Source of the DNA: Acidobacteriota bacterium
GTDB taxonomy: Bacteria > Acidobacteriota > Terriglobia > Terriglobales > Acidobacteriaceae
DNA length: 63,745 nucleotides
Assembly: GCA_003224905.1 (NCBI GenBank)
Contig: QIAA01000014.1
Location: 1-63,745, forward strand
Reading direction: 5' to 3'
The notes under the pieces were generated by a model. The model searched no databases and was not told the origin of the DNA. It saw only the letters and a program-made list of their open reading frames with translations. Positions 34,780-44,074 of the stretch are shown piece after piece. Each line of letters begins with the position of its first letter. Positions within the stretch are counted from its first letter, which is position 1. The translations under genes were made by a program, and so were the position numbers.

Positions 34780-36330
34780 CTAAGCCCAGAAGGTGCGATC
34801 GAGAGTGCGGTACTGGATGGCTTCGGCGATGTGCTTGGGCTCGATGGTGGCGGCGGCTTCGAGGTCGGCGACGGTGCGGGCAACTTTCAAGATGCGATCG
34901 TGGGCGCGGGCGGTCAGCCCTTGCTGGGTCATGGCCCGTTCCAGGAGGCGCTCGCAGTCAGCGGAGAGCTCGCAGAAGGTGCGGATGTGACGAGGGGCCA
35001 TCTGGGCGTTGCAGTAGAGCTTCACTCGTGATGCGGAGGCGAAACGTTTTAGCTGGATCTCGCGGGCTCGGACTACGCGGTCGCGGATTGCTGCTGAGGT
35101 TTCCGGTTCGCTGCCGGCTCTCATTTCTTTGTAGTTGACGGCGGGGACGTCGATGTGGATGTCGATGCGGTCGAGCAGTGGGCCGGAAATTTTGGCCATG
35201 TAGCGTTGGATCATCGCCTGTGTGCAGTGGCACTCGCGGCCGCGGTCGTTGAAGTAGCCGCAGGGGCAGGGGTTCATGGCGGCGGCAAGCATGAAGCGCG
35301 CAGGAAAGGTGAGGGACATGGCGGCGCGGGCGATGCAGACGGTGCCGTCCTCCAGGGGCTGGCGCATGACTTCGAGGACGTTGCGGGGGAACTCGGGCAG
35401 TTCGTCGAGGAATAACACTCCATTGTGCGAGAGGGAAACTTCTCCGGGGCGCGGGATTGCGCCGCCGCCGATGAGGCCCGCGTCAGAAATCGTGTGGTGA
35501 GGGGAGCGATAGGGGCGGACGCCGACGAGACCGGTGCCGGGATCGAGCACACCCGCAACGCTGTGAATTTTGGTGGTTTCGAGCGCCTCTTCGAACGTGA
35601 GAGGCGGCAGGATCGTGGGCATGCGCTTGGCCAGCATGGTTTTGCCGGAACCGGGAGGGCCGATCATCAGGATGTTGTGGCCTCCGGCGCAGGCCACTTC
35701 CAGGGCGCGCTTGGCGGTCTGCTGTCCGCGAACTTCTTTGAAGTCGACGCCGAAGTGCTGAGCTTCGCTGAGCAGAGTCTCCCGATCGACTTGCAGGGGA
35801 TGTACGCCATTGCCGTTGTTCACGAAATGGATCACGTCAATAAGGGAGCGAACGGGAAAGACTTCCACCCCCCCGACCATGGCGGCTTCACGAGCGTTCA
35901 GTTCGGGAACGACAAGCCGGGAAATTTTTCTGGTTCGAGCTTCGATGGCGATGGGGAGCGCGCCGCGGACGGCGCGAACGCCTCCGTCCAGAGAAAGCTC
36001 GCCGACGAAAAGGCAATCGGGAACCTCCTTCTTATTCAATCCGCCATAGGCACCGAGGATGCCGAGAGCCATCGGAAGATCGAAGCCGGAGCCTTCTTTG
36101 CGGATGTCGGCGGGGGCGAGGTTAATGGTTATGTGAGCGAGCGGGATATCGTAGCCGCAATTCTTGAGAGCGGCGCGAACGCGGTCGCGGCTCTCGCGAA
36201 CCGCGGCATCGGGGAGGCCGACGGTGTGGAAGTGATCCTCGCTGGTCTTGACATCAGAAATGTCCACCTCGACTTCAATGATGCTGGCATCGATGCCATA
36301 GACGGCTGCACTGAGAGTTTTATAGAGCAT
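34780..36330 (-). CDS. comM: YifB/ComM-family Mg-chelatase-like AAA+ ATPase
   Basis: ComM is a hexameric helicase that aids branch migration during natural transformation; many family members are of untested function. The 516-aa product has the Lon-protease-like N-terminal domain (VDISDVKTS...[33 protein letters not shown]). The AAA+ module has Walker [10 protein letters not shown], Walker [10 protein letters not shown] and the zinc-like insert [15 protein letters not shown]. The C-terminal Mg-chelatase domain ends at [10 protein letters not shown]. The length is normal and the frame is intact. Long antisense frames on the plus strand over this gene are codon-bias artefacts. Confidence 0.95.
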   Translation of the reverse strand: MLYKTLSAAVYGIDASIIEVEVDISDVKTSEDHFHTVGLPDAAVRESRDRVRAALKNCGYDIPLAHITINLAPADIRKEGSGFDLPMALGILGAYGGLNKKEVPDCLFVGELSLDGGVRAVRGALPIAIEARTRKISRLVVPELNAREAAMVGGVEVFPVRSLIDVIHFVNNGNGVHPLQVDRETLLSEAQHFGVDFKEVRGQQTAKRALEVACAGGHNILMIGPPGSGKTMLAKRMPTILPPLTFEEALETTKIHSVAGVLDPGTGLVGVRPYRSPHHTISDAGLIGGGAIPRPGEVSLSHNGVLFLDELPEFPRNVLEVMRQPLEDGTVCIARAAMSLTFPARFMLAAAMNPCPCGYFNDRGRECHCTQAMIQRYMAKISGPLLDRIDIHIDVPAVNYKEMRAGSEPETSAAIRDRVVRAREIQLKRFASASRVKLYCNAQMAPRHIRTFCELSADCERLLERAMTQQGLTARAHDRILKVARTVADLEAAATIEPKHIAEAIQYRTLDRTFWA

Positions 36331-36542
36331 GCAGTGTTTGGGATGCGGGAGAATGCCACCATATGCGGAAGGTCACAGATGGGCGGTGACGGATGTCACA
36401 GGATGAAGTGATAGCTAAACACCGCTCAGGCGAAATGCATAGATTCTTCGCTTCGCAGAATGACATCGCGTATTTAATCATCAAAGACACACAACCGATC
36501 TATGCATTTGCAGCTCTACGGTTCTGTGAGGAAGAAACATCG

Positions 36543-37031
36543 ATGAAACCATCCCCTGACAAAGCCCTCCGCGAACACGTTCTATACCTGCTCAAGGGCG
36601 GCGGTGCTCACGCCAAATTCGAGGACGTCATTAAAGGCTTTCCGCCCAAGCTGCGCGGACAGAAACCCTCCGGCTTTCCGCATTCTCCCTGGATGCTGCT
36701 CGAGCACATGCGCATCGCGCAATCGGACATCCTGGAATTCAGTCGCAATGCGAAGCACAATTCCCCAGAGTGGCCTGTCGATTATTGGCCGAAATCTGAA
36801 GGTCCGCCCAACGGCGGTGCCTGGGACGCCAGCGTCAAGAGTTTCCGCGCAGACCTCAAAGCCATGCAGGATCTGGTGGCGAATCCCAAAACTGACCTGT
36901 TTGCCAGAATTCCGTGGGGGGATGGCCAGACCATTCTGCGCGAGGCACTGCTCATCGCTGACCACAATGCGTATCACCTGGGCCAGTTGGTCGACGTGCG
37001 CCGGCTCCTCGGGGTGTGGCCTAAGCAATAG
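36543..37031 (+). CDS. DinB-like (DUF664-type) four-helix protein
   Basis: The 162-residue product looks like a DinB/YfiT metal-binding four-helix bundle. The first helix [20 protein letters not shown] has a His, the middle [17 protein letters not shown] has the second, and [17 protein letters not shown] near the end supplies the final His pair. Family members bind a divalent metal, and some act as thiol S-transferases. The substrate is unknown here. ATG 36543 has GAGGAAG 8 bases before it. An upstream in-frame start at 36393 adds 50 residues unlike the family. Its stop is 20 bases from the convergent stop of the PD-(D/E)XK-like gene. Confidence 0.8.
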   Translation: MKPSPDKALREHVLYLLKGGGAHAKFEDVIKGFPPKLRGQKPSGFPHSPWMLLEHMRIAQSDILEFSRNAKHNSPEWPVDYWPKSEGPPNGGAWDASVKSFRADLKAMQDLVANPKTDLFARIPWGDGQTILREALLIADHNAYHLGQLVDVRRLLGVWPKQ

Positions 37032-37050
37032 GCAAGCGGAAGCGGTGCTT

Positions 37051-38598
37051 TCAGGCATCACGTGCGAAGTTGGCGGCTCGATTCGGGCGCTTGCGGAAGA
37101 CCACGCGGATAGTCTCTCTCCAGCGCTCGTCAATCCCGAGCAGAATCCAATTGATTTCCGGGGAGAAGTAATGCAGCAGGGTATCGGTTGCGGGATGAAC
37201 GTGCAGCGCAGGTGCAACCAGAAACAGCAGTGGCGGTTCGGGTGCCAGCTCCCGCGGGGGAAAGTACCCGAAGCGCTGAAATTCTCCGCGCTCGTGGTGC
37301 CAGGCTACTCGCGACCAGTAATCCAGGCCCTGTACCGGCAGGTGAATGTCCTCGTCCGCCTTGAGCTCAACTACCGCGAGTCGTCCCTCGCGAGTCAGCG
37401 TCAGAACATCGATCATGGCGCGGTCGGAAGCTGAGAAGGCCGGCACCTGGGAATACACACATGAGGTATCCAGGGTCTCATCCAGCCGGCCCAGTTGATT
37501 CACCACCAGCGACTCCAGCCAGCGCTCCGGGTGCATGCGCCATAGGAAATGATCGCGAGGCCCTTGGGGATGACGCACTTCTCCGATGCTGCGAACCAGC
37601 TGAGCAAATTCGGCGAAATTCCTCTCGGAGAGCACCCTTTCTGCGGCGCCCAGACCGAAAACAATTTCAGTGGTGCTACGAAACGATGCGGGCTGGTGTG
37701 CCACCACCCGCGCCCTGGCAAATTCCAATCCATGACAGCGGAAAGCAATCTCTGCCGGCGAGATCACCGCACTCTCAGCCTCAGGCATAAGTCGCCGCAC
37801 GACCGCGATTGCCTCCGCAAACCGCGCTCGCGCGGCGGACTCGTCTGGACACTGCACCAGGCGCGTGCTGACGTTTCCGTGATCCGAGACATCAATCTCC
37901 TTCATACAGTCCTCGCGCTCGTCCAGTTCGTAGAGCTGCCACTTGGCCGCGTGGCGATGCAATCGCGCCATGCGTTCGCGAGTCAGAGACGACCTCTCAG
38001 CAGGGAGAAATAGTTTCAGTCCCTCTACCACGGTTTTACCCGCCTGCGACTGACGACAGAAGTCCAGCCACAAAATGCCAAAGGTGAGCGCCGCATCGAT
38101 TGAGACTTGCGTTTCCTCGGCGTTCACTCCGAGCACGGCGAATGACGATTGCCCCCGGCAGAGCAGACCGCGCGCGTAGGTCGGACCAAACGAGCGCTCC
38201 AGGTCTACAGACGTTCTAAGCTCGGCAATCTTGCAGCTGGGGAAATGCCGCTCCAGCACGCGCTGCAACACGCGTTGATACGCCAGCCGCGCAGCCCGTT
38301 TCGCAGTCGGAGTGCGCCGGTCGCGTTGGCGGCGGATCTCAAGCTTTGTGGGTCGAGCTTGCCCCAGCCGCTGCACAGCCAGGCGAAGGACATCATTCTT
38401 GATCTCGACATCCAGTACGCGGCGTACCACGTTTCGCTCGGCCGACCAGAGATGAAGAAGACACTTGTTGTGTTCGCCGGAGACGGAATACTTCGCATTG
38501 GCCAGATCGAAAGCAACTACGCCTTCTTCCATCACTACAGCATCGCTCGCGCTTACCAGGAAATCCTCGACGGTCCGGACCAGAGCTTCAGGCTTCAT
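37051..38598 (-). CDS. Large protein with C-terminal PD-(D/E)XK-like nuclease motif
   Basis: I do not recognise a named family for this 515-aa protein. The N-terminal 330 residues or so are Arg/Glu-rich and soluble, with no membrane helix. In the C-terminal part, SASDRAMIDVLTLTREGRL supplies an Asp, and LAVVELKADEDIHLPVQ supplies ExK with a following Gln. This is the order and spacing of PD-(D/E)XK nucleases of the restriction-endonuclease fold (compare NucS or Holliday-type folds). No methyltransferase, helicase or other restriction partner is adjacent. Its start is 99 bases from the aminotransferase start used here (38698) and 42 bases from the longer in-frame start at 38641, on the opposite strand. 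A role in DNA repair or defence is possible but not shown, and the nuclease call rests on one short motif. Confidence 0.7.
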   Translation of the reverse strand: MKPEALVRTVEDFLVSASDAVVMEEGVVAFDLANAKYSVSGEHNKCLLHLWSAERNVVRRVLDVEIKNDVLRLAVQRLGQARPTKLEIRRQRDRRTPTAKRAARLAYQRVLQRVLERHFPSCKIAELRTSVDLERSFGPTYARGLLCRGQSSFAVLGVNAEETQVSIDAALTFGILWLDFCRQSQAGKTVVEGLKLFLPAERSSLTRERMARLHRHAAKWQLYELDEREDCMKEIDVSDHGNVSTRLVQCPDESAARARFAEAIAVVRRLMPEAESAVISPAEIAFRCHGLEFARARVVAHQPASFRSTTEIVFGLGAAERVLSERNFAEFAQLVRSIGEVRHPQGPRDHFLWRMHPERWLESLVVNQLGRLDETLDTSCVYSQVPAFSASDRAMIDVLTLTREGRLAVVELKADEDIHLPVQGLDYWSRVAWHHERGEFQRFGYFPPRELAPEPPLLFLVAPALHVHPATDTLLHYFSPEINWILLGIDERWRETIRVVFRKRPNRAANFARDA

Positions 38599-38697
38599 GA
38601 CACGAACTGTTGCAGACTTCTAAGGCGAAGTCTGTGACGAATGAACTTCCAGCGAGTGCCTGGTTCCGCTTCCGTTGTACACTCTGACCCAAATCGC

Positions 38698-40053
38698 ATG
38701 GCTTCCATTGATCACGTCCAAGTAGCCTCGCTCATGCTGCGCGAGCAGCAGCGCTTCCTGAACGACCGCCCGAAGTCCAAGGCGCTCTTCGAGCGTGCGG
38801 GAAAGTCGCTGCTGGCGGGCGTGCCCATGAACTGGATGCGCAAGTGGCCGGGCGCTTTCCCACCCTTTGTCCGCGAGGCCCTGGGCGCACATTTTTATGA
38901 CGTGGATGGCCATCGCTACGTGGATTTGTGTCTGGGAGACACCGGCGCCATGACCGGCCATTCTCCATTCGCCACCGTGAAGGCCGTGGAAGAACAAATG
39001 CGCCGCGGCATCACGCTGATGCTGCCGTCTGAGGATTCGATTCTTGTTGCAGAGGAACTGCAGAAGCGATTCGGCCTGCCCTACTGGCAGTTTGCCCTGA
39101 CTGCGACCGATGCCAACCGCTTCTCCATCCGCCTGGCGCGGCAAATCACCCGCCGTTCCAAAATCCTGGTGTTCAACTGGTGCTACCACGGCACGGTCGA
39201 TGAAACCTTCATCACTCTTCATCCGGATGGCACCGCCCGCGCGCGGCGCGGCAACATCGGCCCGCCCGTCGATCCAGCGGTCACAACCAAGGTGATCGAA
39301 TTCAACGATCTGCCAGCGCTCGAACACGCCCTCGCTGACGGTGAAGTAGCCTGCGTCCTGGCCGAGCCCGTGATGACCAATGTCGGCATCGTGCACCCAG
39401 AGCCTGAATTTCACGCCGGGATGCGTAAACTAACCCGCAAATACGGCACCCTGCTCATCCTCGACGAAACCCACACCATCTGTGCTGGCCCCGGCGGCTA
39501 CACACGCGCGGAAAATCTCGAACCCGACATTCTGGTTTTTGGAAAACCGATCGGGGGCGGAGTCCCGGGCGCGGCCTATGGATTCACGCAAAACGTCGCC
39601 AGCAAAATCTCTGATGGGGAAAATTTAGAAGACTGCGACGTAGGCGGCATCGGCGGCACGCTGGCCGGCAACGCGCTGTCTCTTGCGGCCATGCGAGCCA
39701 CTCTGAAAAGCGTGCTCACCAAAGAAGCGTTCGAGCGCATGATCCCGATGGCCGAACGCTGGACCGCTGGTGTGCAGGAAACCATCTCCGAATTCAAGGT
39801 GCCCTGGCACGTCACGCGCCTGGGCTGCCGGGCCGAGTATCTTTTCTGTGCCAAAGCGCCTAAGAACGGCACCGAGGCCCACGACGCCATGGACTTCGAA
39901 CTCGAGCGGCTCCTGCACCTTTATTGCATGAACCGCGGCATTCTCCTTACCCCATTCCACAACATGGCCCTCATGTCCCCGGCCACGAGCAAGGACGATA
40001 TCGATCATCATTCCCGGGTGTTCCGCGAGGCGGTGAAGGAACTGGTGGGCTGA
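38698..40053 (+). CDS. Class III PLP-dependent aminotransferase (glutamate-1-semialdehyde mutase-like)
   Basis: The 451-aa enzyme belongs to the class III aminotransferases. It has the substrate segment LGDTGAMTGHSP, the LILDETHTICAGPGGYTR stretch with the cofactor-binding Asp, and the PLP Lys in VFGKPIGGGVPGAAYG. The GxGGTLAGN near the C-terminal third (GIGGTLAGNALSLAA) fits glutamate-1-semialdehyde-type members, although it is too divergent to be called HemL. It leads an isomerase and an oxidoreductase gene on the same strand, which suggests an amino-sugar or related catabolic unit. The N-terminus is uncertain: ATG 38698 matches usual family length, and ATG 38641 is in frame with a weak AAGGCGAAG upstream. 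Confidence 0.9.
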   Translation: MASIDHVQVASLMLREQQRFLNDRPKSKALFERAGKSLLAGVPMNWMRKWPGAFPPFVREALGAHFYDVDGHRYVDLCLGDTGAMTGHSPFATVKAVEEQMRRGITLMLPSEDSILVAEELQKRFGLPYWQFALTATDANRFSIRLARQITRRSKILVFNWCYHGTVDETFITLHPDGTARARRGNIGPPVDPAVTTKVIEFNDLPALEHALADGEVACVLAEPVMTNVGIVHPEPEFHAGMRKLTRKYGTLLILDETHTICAGPGGYTRAENLEPDILVFGKPIGGGVPGAAYGFTQNVASKISDGENLEDCDVGGIGGTLAGNALSLAAMRATLKSVLTKEAFERMIPMAERWTAGVQETISEFKVPWHVTRLGCRAEYLFCAKAPKNGTEAHDAMDFELERLLHLYCMNRGILLTPFHNMALMSPATSKDDIDHHSRVFREAVKELVG

Positions 40054-40103
40054 GATCGATATCGGCGTGATATTTCCCTTTCTCCGGAGTACGATCTTTT
40101 CCC

Positions 40104-40937
40104 ATGTCACTTTCTCGCCGCTCGTTTGTAGTTTTATCCTCGGTGCTGCCTTGGGCGTTGAAGGCTCGCGCGTCACGATCCATTCCGATTGGCCTCGAAC
40201 TGTATTCCGTTCGCGAAGCCCTTAAACAAGATCCACAAGGGACGGTGCGCGCTGTCGCCCAGATGGGCTACGAGTGCATCGAGTTTTACGCTCCCTATTT
40301 CGAGTGGAGCGAAACCGAGACGAAGCAGATGCGCAAGCTCCTCGATGATCTCGGCATCCACTGCTTCTCCACCCATAATGACGAACAATACTTCAGTGCG
40401 GAGAACTTCCACCGTGCGCGTGACCTGAATCTCATTCTCGGCAGCCAGTACGTTGTCATGGCCAGCGCTGACCCGATCCAAGCCGGTGGTTGGAAGGCCA
40501 TTGCCGACAAGCTGAATTCCGCCGCCGACCAACTGGAATCCTCCGGCCTGAAAACCGGCTACCACAATCACCAGCCGGAGTTCAGGCCCGTCAACGGCGT
40601 GCGCCCCATCGAGATACTCGCCAAGAATACGAAACGGTCAATCATGCTTCAGCTCGACGTCGGCACCTGTCTGCAAGCGGGTTCCGATCCGGTCGCCTGG
40701 ATTCGCGCCAATCCAGGCCGAATCCGCTCTCTTCATCTAAAAGAATGGTCTCCCGATCCGGCAAAAGGCTACAAGGTCTTGTTCGGAGAAGGTGTAGCGG
40801 ATTGGAAAAACATCTTTGCCGCTGCCGAAAGTGTCGGCGGAGTCGAATACTACTTGCTGGAGCAGGAAGGCAGCCGCTTCCCCGAGCTCGAGACGGCACG
40901 GCGCTGCCTGCAATCTTTCCGCGCCACACATGTATAA
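40104..40937 (+). CDS. Tat-exported sugar phosphate isomerase/epimerase (xylose isomerase-like TIM barrel)
   Basis: The 277-aa product has a Tat-type leader SRRSFVVLSSVLPWALKARA and then the AP endonuclease 2/xylose isomerase-like barrel. It starts GLELYSVREALKQDPQGTV and has metal-site strands MLQLDVGTC, SLHLKEWSP and YYLLEQEG. A His is in THNDEQYF and another in GYHNHQPEF. Exported members of this family are common beside Gfo/Idh oxidoreductases in acidobacteria and planctomycetes, and are thought to process sugars in the periplasm. It is 50 bases after the aminotransferase and 95 before the oxidoreductase, all on the plus strand. Confidence 0.87.
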   Translation: MSLSRRSFVVLSSVLPWALKARASRSIPIGLELYSVREALKQDPQGTVRAVAQMGYECIEFYAPYFEWSETETKQMRKLLDDLGIHCFSTHNDEQYFSAENFHRARDLNLILGSQYVVMASADPIQAGGWKAIADKLNSAADQLESSGLKTGYHNHQPEFRPVNGVRPIEILAKNTKRSIMLQLDVGTCLQAGSDPVAWIRANPGRIRSLHLKEWSPDPAKGYKVLFGEGVADWKNIFAAAESVGGVEYYLLEQEGSRFPELETARRCLQSFRATHV

Positions 40938-41032
40938 ATGCGGTATGCGATAATCACGCGCTGACTTAGAGCGCGAAACACCAGGCATTTTTCAGTTTAA
41001 TTTCAGGACGCATTTAGAGAGAGGAGAATTGC

Positions 41033-42394
41033 ATGACCCAGCGTTCGTGGACTCGCCGACAATTCATCCGCACCGGCACCGGAGTTGCCGCCACCGCAGC
41101 CGCCACAAAATTCACGTTGCTGCAGCCACGCCCGCTTTGGGCCTCGCCGCAGGGAGTCGCAGCGAGCGATAGGGTGCGTTTTGCCTTCATCGGCACAGGT
41201 GTGCGCGGATGTGAACTGCTTGACGCCACCTTGCGCGTCCCCGGCGTGGAGTGCGTTGCCGTGTGCGACCTCTACGACTCACGACATATCGCCGCCCAGG
41301 AAGCCGTCAAAAAGAATGTTCCGGCGACCCGCAATTACAAAGAGATTCTCGACCGTAAGGATGTCGACGCCGTCTTCGTCGCAACAGCCGACCATCAGCA
41401 TCGCAGAGTTTTCATCGATGCCTGCGCTGCCGGCAAAGACGTCTACTGTGAAAAGCCCATGTCCCACACCGTAGAAGACGGCTTCGCCATGATTGACGCC
41501 GCACAGAAGGCCAACCGCATCGTGCAGATCGGGAGCCAGCGTGTCTCCTCCATCCTCTACGCCCATGCCAAGGAAATCTACAATTCCGGCAAGCTCGGAG
41601 ATGTGTATTGCATCGAGGCCTACTGGGATCGCAATTCTCCCAGCGGAGCGTGGGTCTACCCCATCCCGCCAGATGCCAGCGAGCAAACCATCGACTGGAA
41701 CGCCTTCCTCAACGGCGCGTCCAAACGCCCCTTCAGCCCGGAGCGTTTCTTCCGCTGGCGCTGTTTCACTGACTACGGCTCAGGGCTCGCCGGAGACCTC
41801 TTCGTTCACCTGATTTCCGGAATTCATTTCATTACCGGCACCAACACTGTGGCGCGCCGCGCGCAATCCACCGGCGGCCTCTTCCACTTCAAAGACGGTC
41901 GCGAATTTCCAGATCTTATCGAGACTTTCTACGACTATCCGAATTTCCGCGTCTACCTGCGCTGCAACTTGAATAACGATCAGGGCGAGTTCATCTGCTT
42001 CTACGGCACAAAAGGAACGCTGATCATCAAGGGATCGCATCTGACTTACACGCCGCAGGACACTACCCCTCAGCCCGAGAGCTACTCGATCTTTGGATGG
42101 CCCGCTAAATTGCGCAACGAGTATTTAGAAAAATTTCAGGCCGACCACCCGCTGCCGGGTGCGCTGAATACGAAAGTTGAGGAAGAAACCGAAGTCTTTG
42201 GCGTGCCCAAGGACTACAGCGATGTTGTCGACCATCAAGCGAACTTTTTCAATGCAGTCCGCTCCCGCAAGAAGACAGTAGAAAACGAGGAATTCGGCAA
42301 CAACGCCGCCCTCGGCTGCCATCTTGCCAACTATTCCTATTTCAAAGAGACGGCAGCGATGTGGGACCCGGCGGGAAAGAAGATTAAAGGATAG
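41033..42394 (+). CDS. Tat-exported Gfo/Idh/MocA oxidoreductase
   Basis: The 453-aa NAD(P)-dependent oxidoreductase has a Tat leader (TRRQFIRTGTGVAATAAATKF). The Rossmann fold carries FAFIGTGVRGCEL and VAVCDLYDSRHIAA, then the family motif CEKPMSHTVEDGF with the catalytic-region Lys. A C-terminal alpha/beta domain includes DYGSGLAGDLFVHLI. Export of a nucleotide-dependent enzyme by Tat, already folded with cofactor, is known for glucose-fructose oxidoreductase. The substrate is probably a sugar or polyol derivative. It is the last gene of the codirectional run with the aminotransferase and isomerase. A small hairpin with T-run follows directly. Confidence 0.92.
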   Translation: MTQRSWTRRQFIRTGTGVAATAAATKFTLLQPRPLWASPQGVAASDRVRFAFIGTGVRGCELLDATLRVPGVECVAVCDLYDSRHIAAQEAVKKNVPATRNYKEILDRKDVDAVFVATADHQHRRVFIDACAAGKDVYCEKPMSHTVEDGFAMIDAAQKANRIVQIGSQRVSSILYAHAKEIYNSGKLGDVYCIEAYWDRNSPSGAWVYPIPPDASEQTIDWNAFLNGASKRPFSPERFFRWRCFTDYGSGLAGDLFVHLISGIHFITGTNTVARRAQSTGGLFHFKDGREFPDLIETFYDYPNFRVYLRCNLNNDQGEFICFYGTKGTLIIKGSHLTYTPQDTTPQPESYSIFGWPAKLRNEYLEKFQADHPLPGALNTKVEEETEVFGVPKDYSDVVDHQANFFNAVRSRKKTVENEEFGNNAALGCHLANYSYFKETAAMWDPAGKKIKG

Positions 42395-42395
42395 G

Positions 42396-42414
42396 ACCCG
42401 GGTCTCGGGTTTTA
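42396..42414 (+). terminator. Weak terminator after the Gfo/Idh gene
   Basis: ACCCG (42396-42400) pairs with CGGGT (42406-42410) around GGTCT, followed by TTTAATT. The stem is short but immediately follows the stop and precedes the convergent small membrane gene. Confidence 0.4.
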
Positions 42415-42517
42415 ATTACAAGTTACGCACCAGGATTTCTCTCCGCGAACTCTGCGAGGCCTCCGCGAATTCGTCGGCTGAGGCAGTCGGTTTCTCTCCT
42501 GCCACGACTTCTTCAGT

Positions 42518-42694
42518 TCAAATCTGTTTGCGCGCTGCCCTGCGATTGAACATGGTTCCAAGACCAAGTCCTAAGGCAGCTCCGATCAATGCCGCAACCA
42601 TCATGATGGTGATTGAAGAGGCGTTCTTGCCCCCCGCTAACAGAAAGCCCACGTAAGCCAGGCATAATGTCCAGAGAACGATACGAAGGTGCAT
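42518..42694 (-). CDS. Small two-helix membrane protein
   Basis: This 58-residue product is mostly hydrophobic: helix 1 LWTLCLAYVGFLLAG and helix 2 TIMMVAALIGAALGLGLGTMF, with a basic C-terminus RRAARKQI. It is predicted to sit in the inner membrane as a hairpin. Gly-rich helix 2 could pack tightly with itself. I do not recognise a family. The start ATG 42694 has GGAGG 9 bases upstream; longer in-frame starts exist but add a Cys/Arg-rich stretch with no ribosome site. Confidence 0.6.
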   Translation of the reverse strand: MHLRIVLWTLCLAYVGFLLAGGKNASSITIMMVAALIGAALGLGLGTMFNRRAARKQI

Positions 42695-42966
42695 TGGGGT
42701 TCGCCTCCATGTGCACCCCAATATGCCACGGATAAGCCCACAAGGTGACAGGAACTTTTGCACAAGCCTGACCTAAGAACGCATTTGAGCCGTTTGCTGC
42801 ACAGGTTTCTGCCGATTTCCACTACTTTTCCGCTAGTGAGCTGCAGCTAGAGATTGACAGAAGCGAAGTACCACACACACTATGTGATGCAAGACGCAAT
42901 TCCCTACGAAGATACGACTATCAGTCCCACTCCATTTCCACACTCCAAGGAAGGTAGGCATAAGCG

Positions 42967-43350
42967 GTGAGTAGAAGCAAAACTTTAGCGGCGGCGGCAT
43001 TGTGGGCATTGCTGATGTGGTTTACCAGCATTGCCATGGATTATCGCGCAGGGAATAAAACACCGGCACGTGATGCGATGCATGCCGCATTTGCGGTAGG
43101 AGTGGGGGTTGGCTATTGGTTTCTCAGAATGCGGAGCCGCAAGCAGCAAGCGCATCGACAAATTATCGACTACTTCAATTTGCGCGAAGATATTCGCCTC
43201 ATCATTGCGGATGTGTTGCGAGCCCCAGACGAAGAATTACTGCGAGAACTCCAGAAGGCCTCAAAGCGGATCGAAAAAGTGATCGTGAAATATCAGCCCA
43301 AGCTGGAGGTGTTCCCAGAACGATTCAAGCTCAGGGTCCATGGCTCGTGA
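42967..43350 (+). CDS. Membrane protein with basic coiled-coil-like tail
   Basis: The 127-aa product has a hydrophobic segment at about 6-24 (TLAAAALWALLMWFTSI), a second at about 38-54, and a charged helical C-terminal part. That part includes EELLRELQKASKRIEKVIVKY, likely to form a coiled coil in the cytoplasm. I do not recognise a family. GTG 42967 follows GGAAGGTAGG by about 8 bases. It is isolated: the next gene on either side is more than 250 bases away. A regulatory or anchoring role would fit, but is only a guess. Confidence 0.6.
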   Translation: MSRSKTLAAAALWALLMWFTSIAMDYRAGNKTPARDAMHAAFAVGVGVGYWFLRMRSRKQQAHRQIIDYFNLREDIRLIIADVLRAPDEELLRELQKASKRIEKVIVKYQPKLEVFPERFKLRVHGS

Positions 43351-43792
43351 TGTTGGCATTTGATGTCGCAGACCTGGCGCGGCAGCTGCGATGCCGAACC
43401 AGCGCAGGCAGCGGTTCTTCATACCAGGGCTCTGCGCTGAGGCGCAAGCTACGTACTTCATCCCAGCGCACCGTGGCGTCCGATTCCGCGACTGCTCGCC
43501 GCGCCAGTCGCATTTTCGCCTCGCTCGGCAACATCTGATCGAAGCTCAGTCGCAGCACACCTTCCGCATATAGATACCTGTCCCACTTTTAAGGTACCTT
43601 GGAAAACCTGTCTGCGGGCGCGAGTCGCGATCAAAGCCGCACCGGGGTTGAAAACAGTTTTAGGGCGTTGGGAGATCGCCTATAACAAAGAATTTTTATC
43701 GTGGAATCTGTGTCCTGCTCGAGCTCCAGCGAAATGGCGTGTCCGAACTGTAGTATCAAGCCTGGTGATCCGCTTCTGCTGCACCGTAGAGA

Positions 43793-43810
43793 GCGGCGCT
43801 TCCGCGCCGC
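43793..43810. repeat. Short GC palindrome, dispersed-repeat-like
   Basis: GCGGCGC-TTCC-GCGCCGC forms a perfect 7-bp stem with a 4-base loop. A similar hairpin GCAGCGC-TTCAC-GCGCTGC lies at 63522-63540. Both are in intergenic DNA with no T-run, so they look like dispersed palindromes more than terminators. Confidence 0.55.
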
Positions 43811-44013
43811 GTAGGCTCAAACTTCCTTTCTCTTTGTGCCTTGTCCTTGGCCGAAACGGCGCAGTACAGTAACTTTCCTGTCGACATACTGACCAACCCT
43901 GATTGACCAACCTTCTCACATCGAACAAGCTTACCAACCGCAGAAGGAAGCACAACGCATACAAATGACCTCCTGCACGCCGGGCCCCGTTAGCTTCAGC
44001 CATTTGGTCTAGA

Positions 44014-44028
44014 TGGCATGAGAGTGGC
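44014..44028 (+). promoter_or_regulatory. Weak sigma-54 promoter candidate
   Basis: TGGCAT-GAGAG-TGGC keeps the -24 GG and -12 GC at the right spacing, but the -12 box is TGGC instead of TTGC. It would start transcription about 35 bases before ATG 44075. I place little weight on it alone. Confidence 0.25.
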
Positions 44029-44074
44029 GCCACTCCGTGATCTACCCAAGCGGAAACAGAGGCGGAAAAATGCA

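Larger units (their letters stand above)
43351..44074. other. Long intergenic region with one strong hairpin
   Basis: These 724 bases contain no open frame with a ribosome site and recognisable product. The clear structure is the 7-bp hairpin at 43793-43810. A relaxed sigma-54-like match near 44014 precedes the sialidase-fold gene. Confidence 0.5.

Noticed and set aside
35425..36411. 328-codon open frame on the plus strand opposite comM
   Set aside because: It mirrors codon bias of comM, shows no domain, and comM is intact.
43375..43389. TGGCGC-GGCAG-CTGC sigma-54-like match
   Set aside because: No gene starts downstream for hundreds of bases; likely chance.
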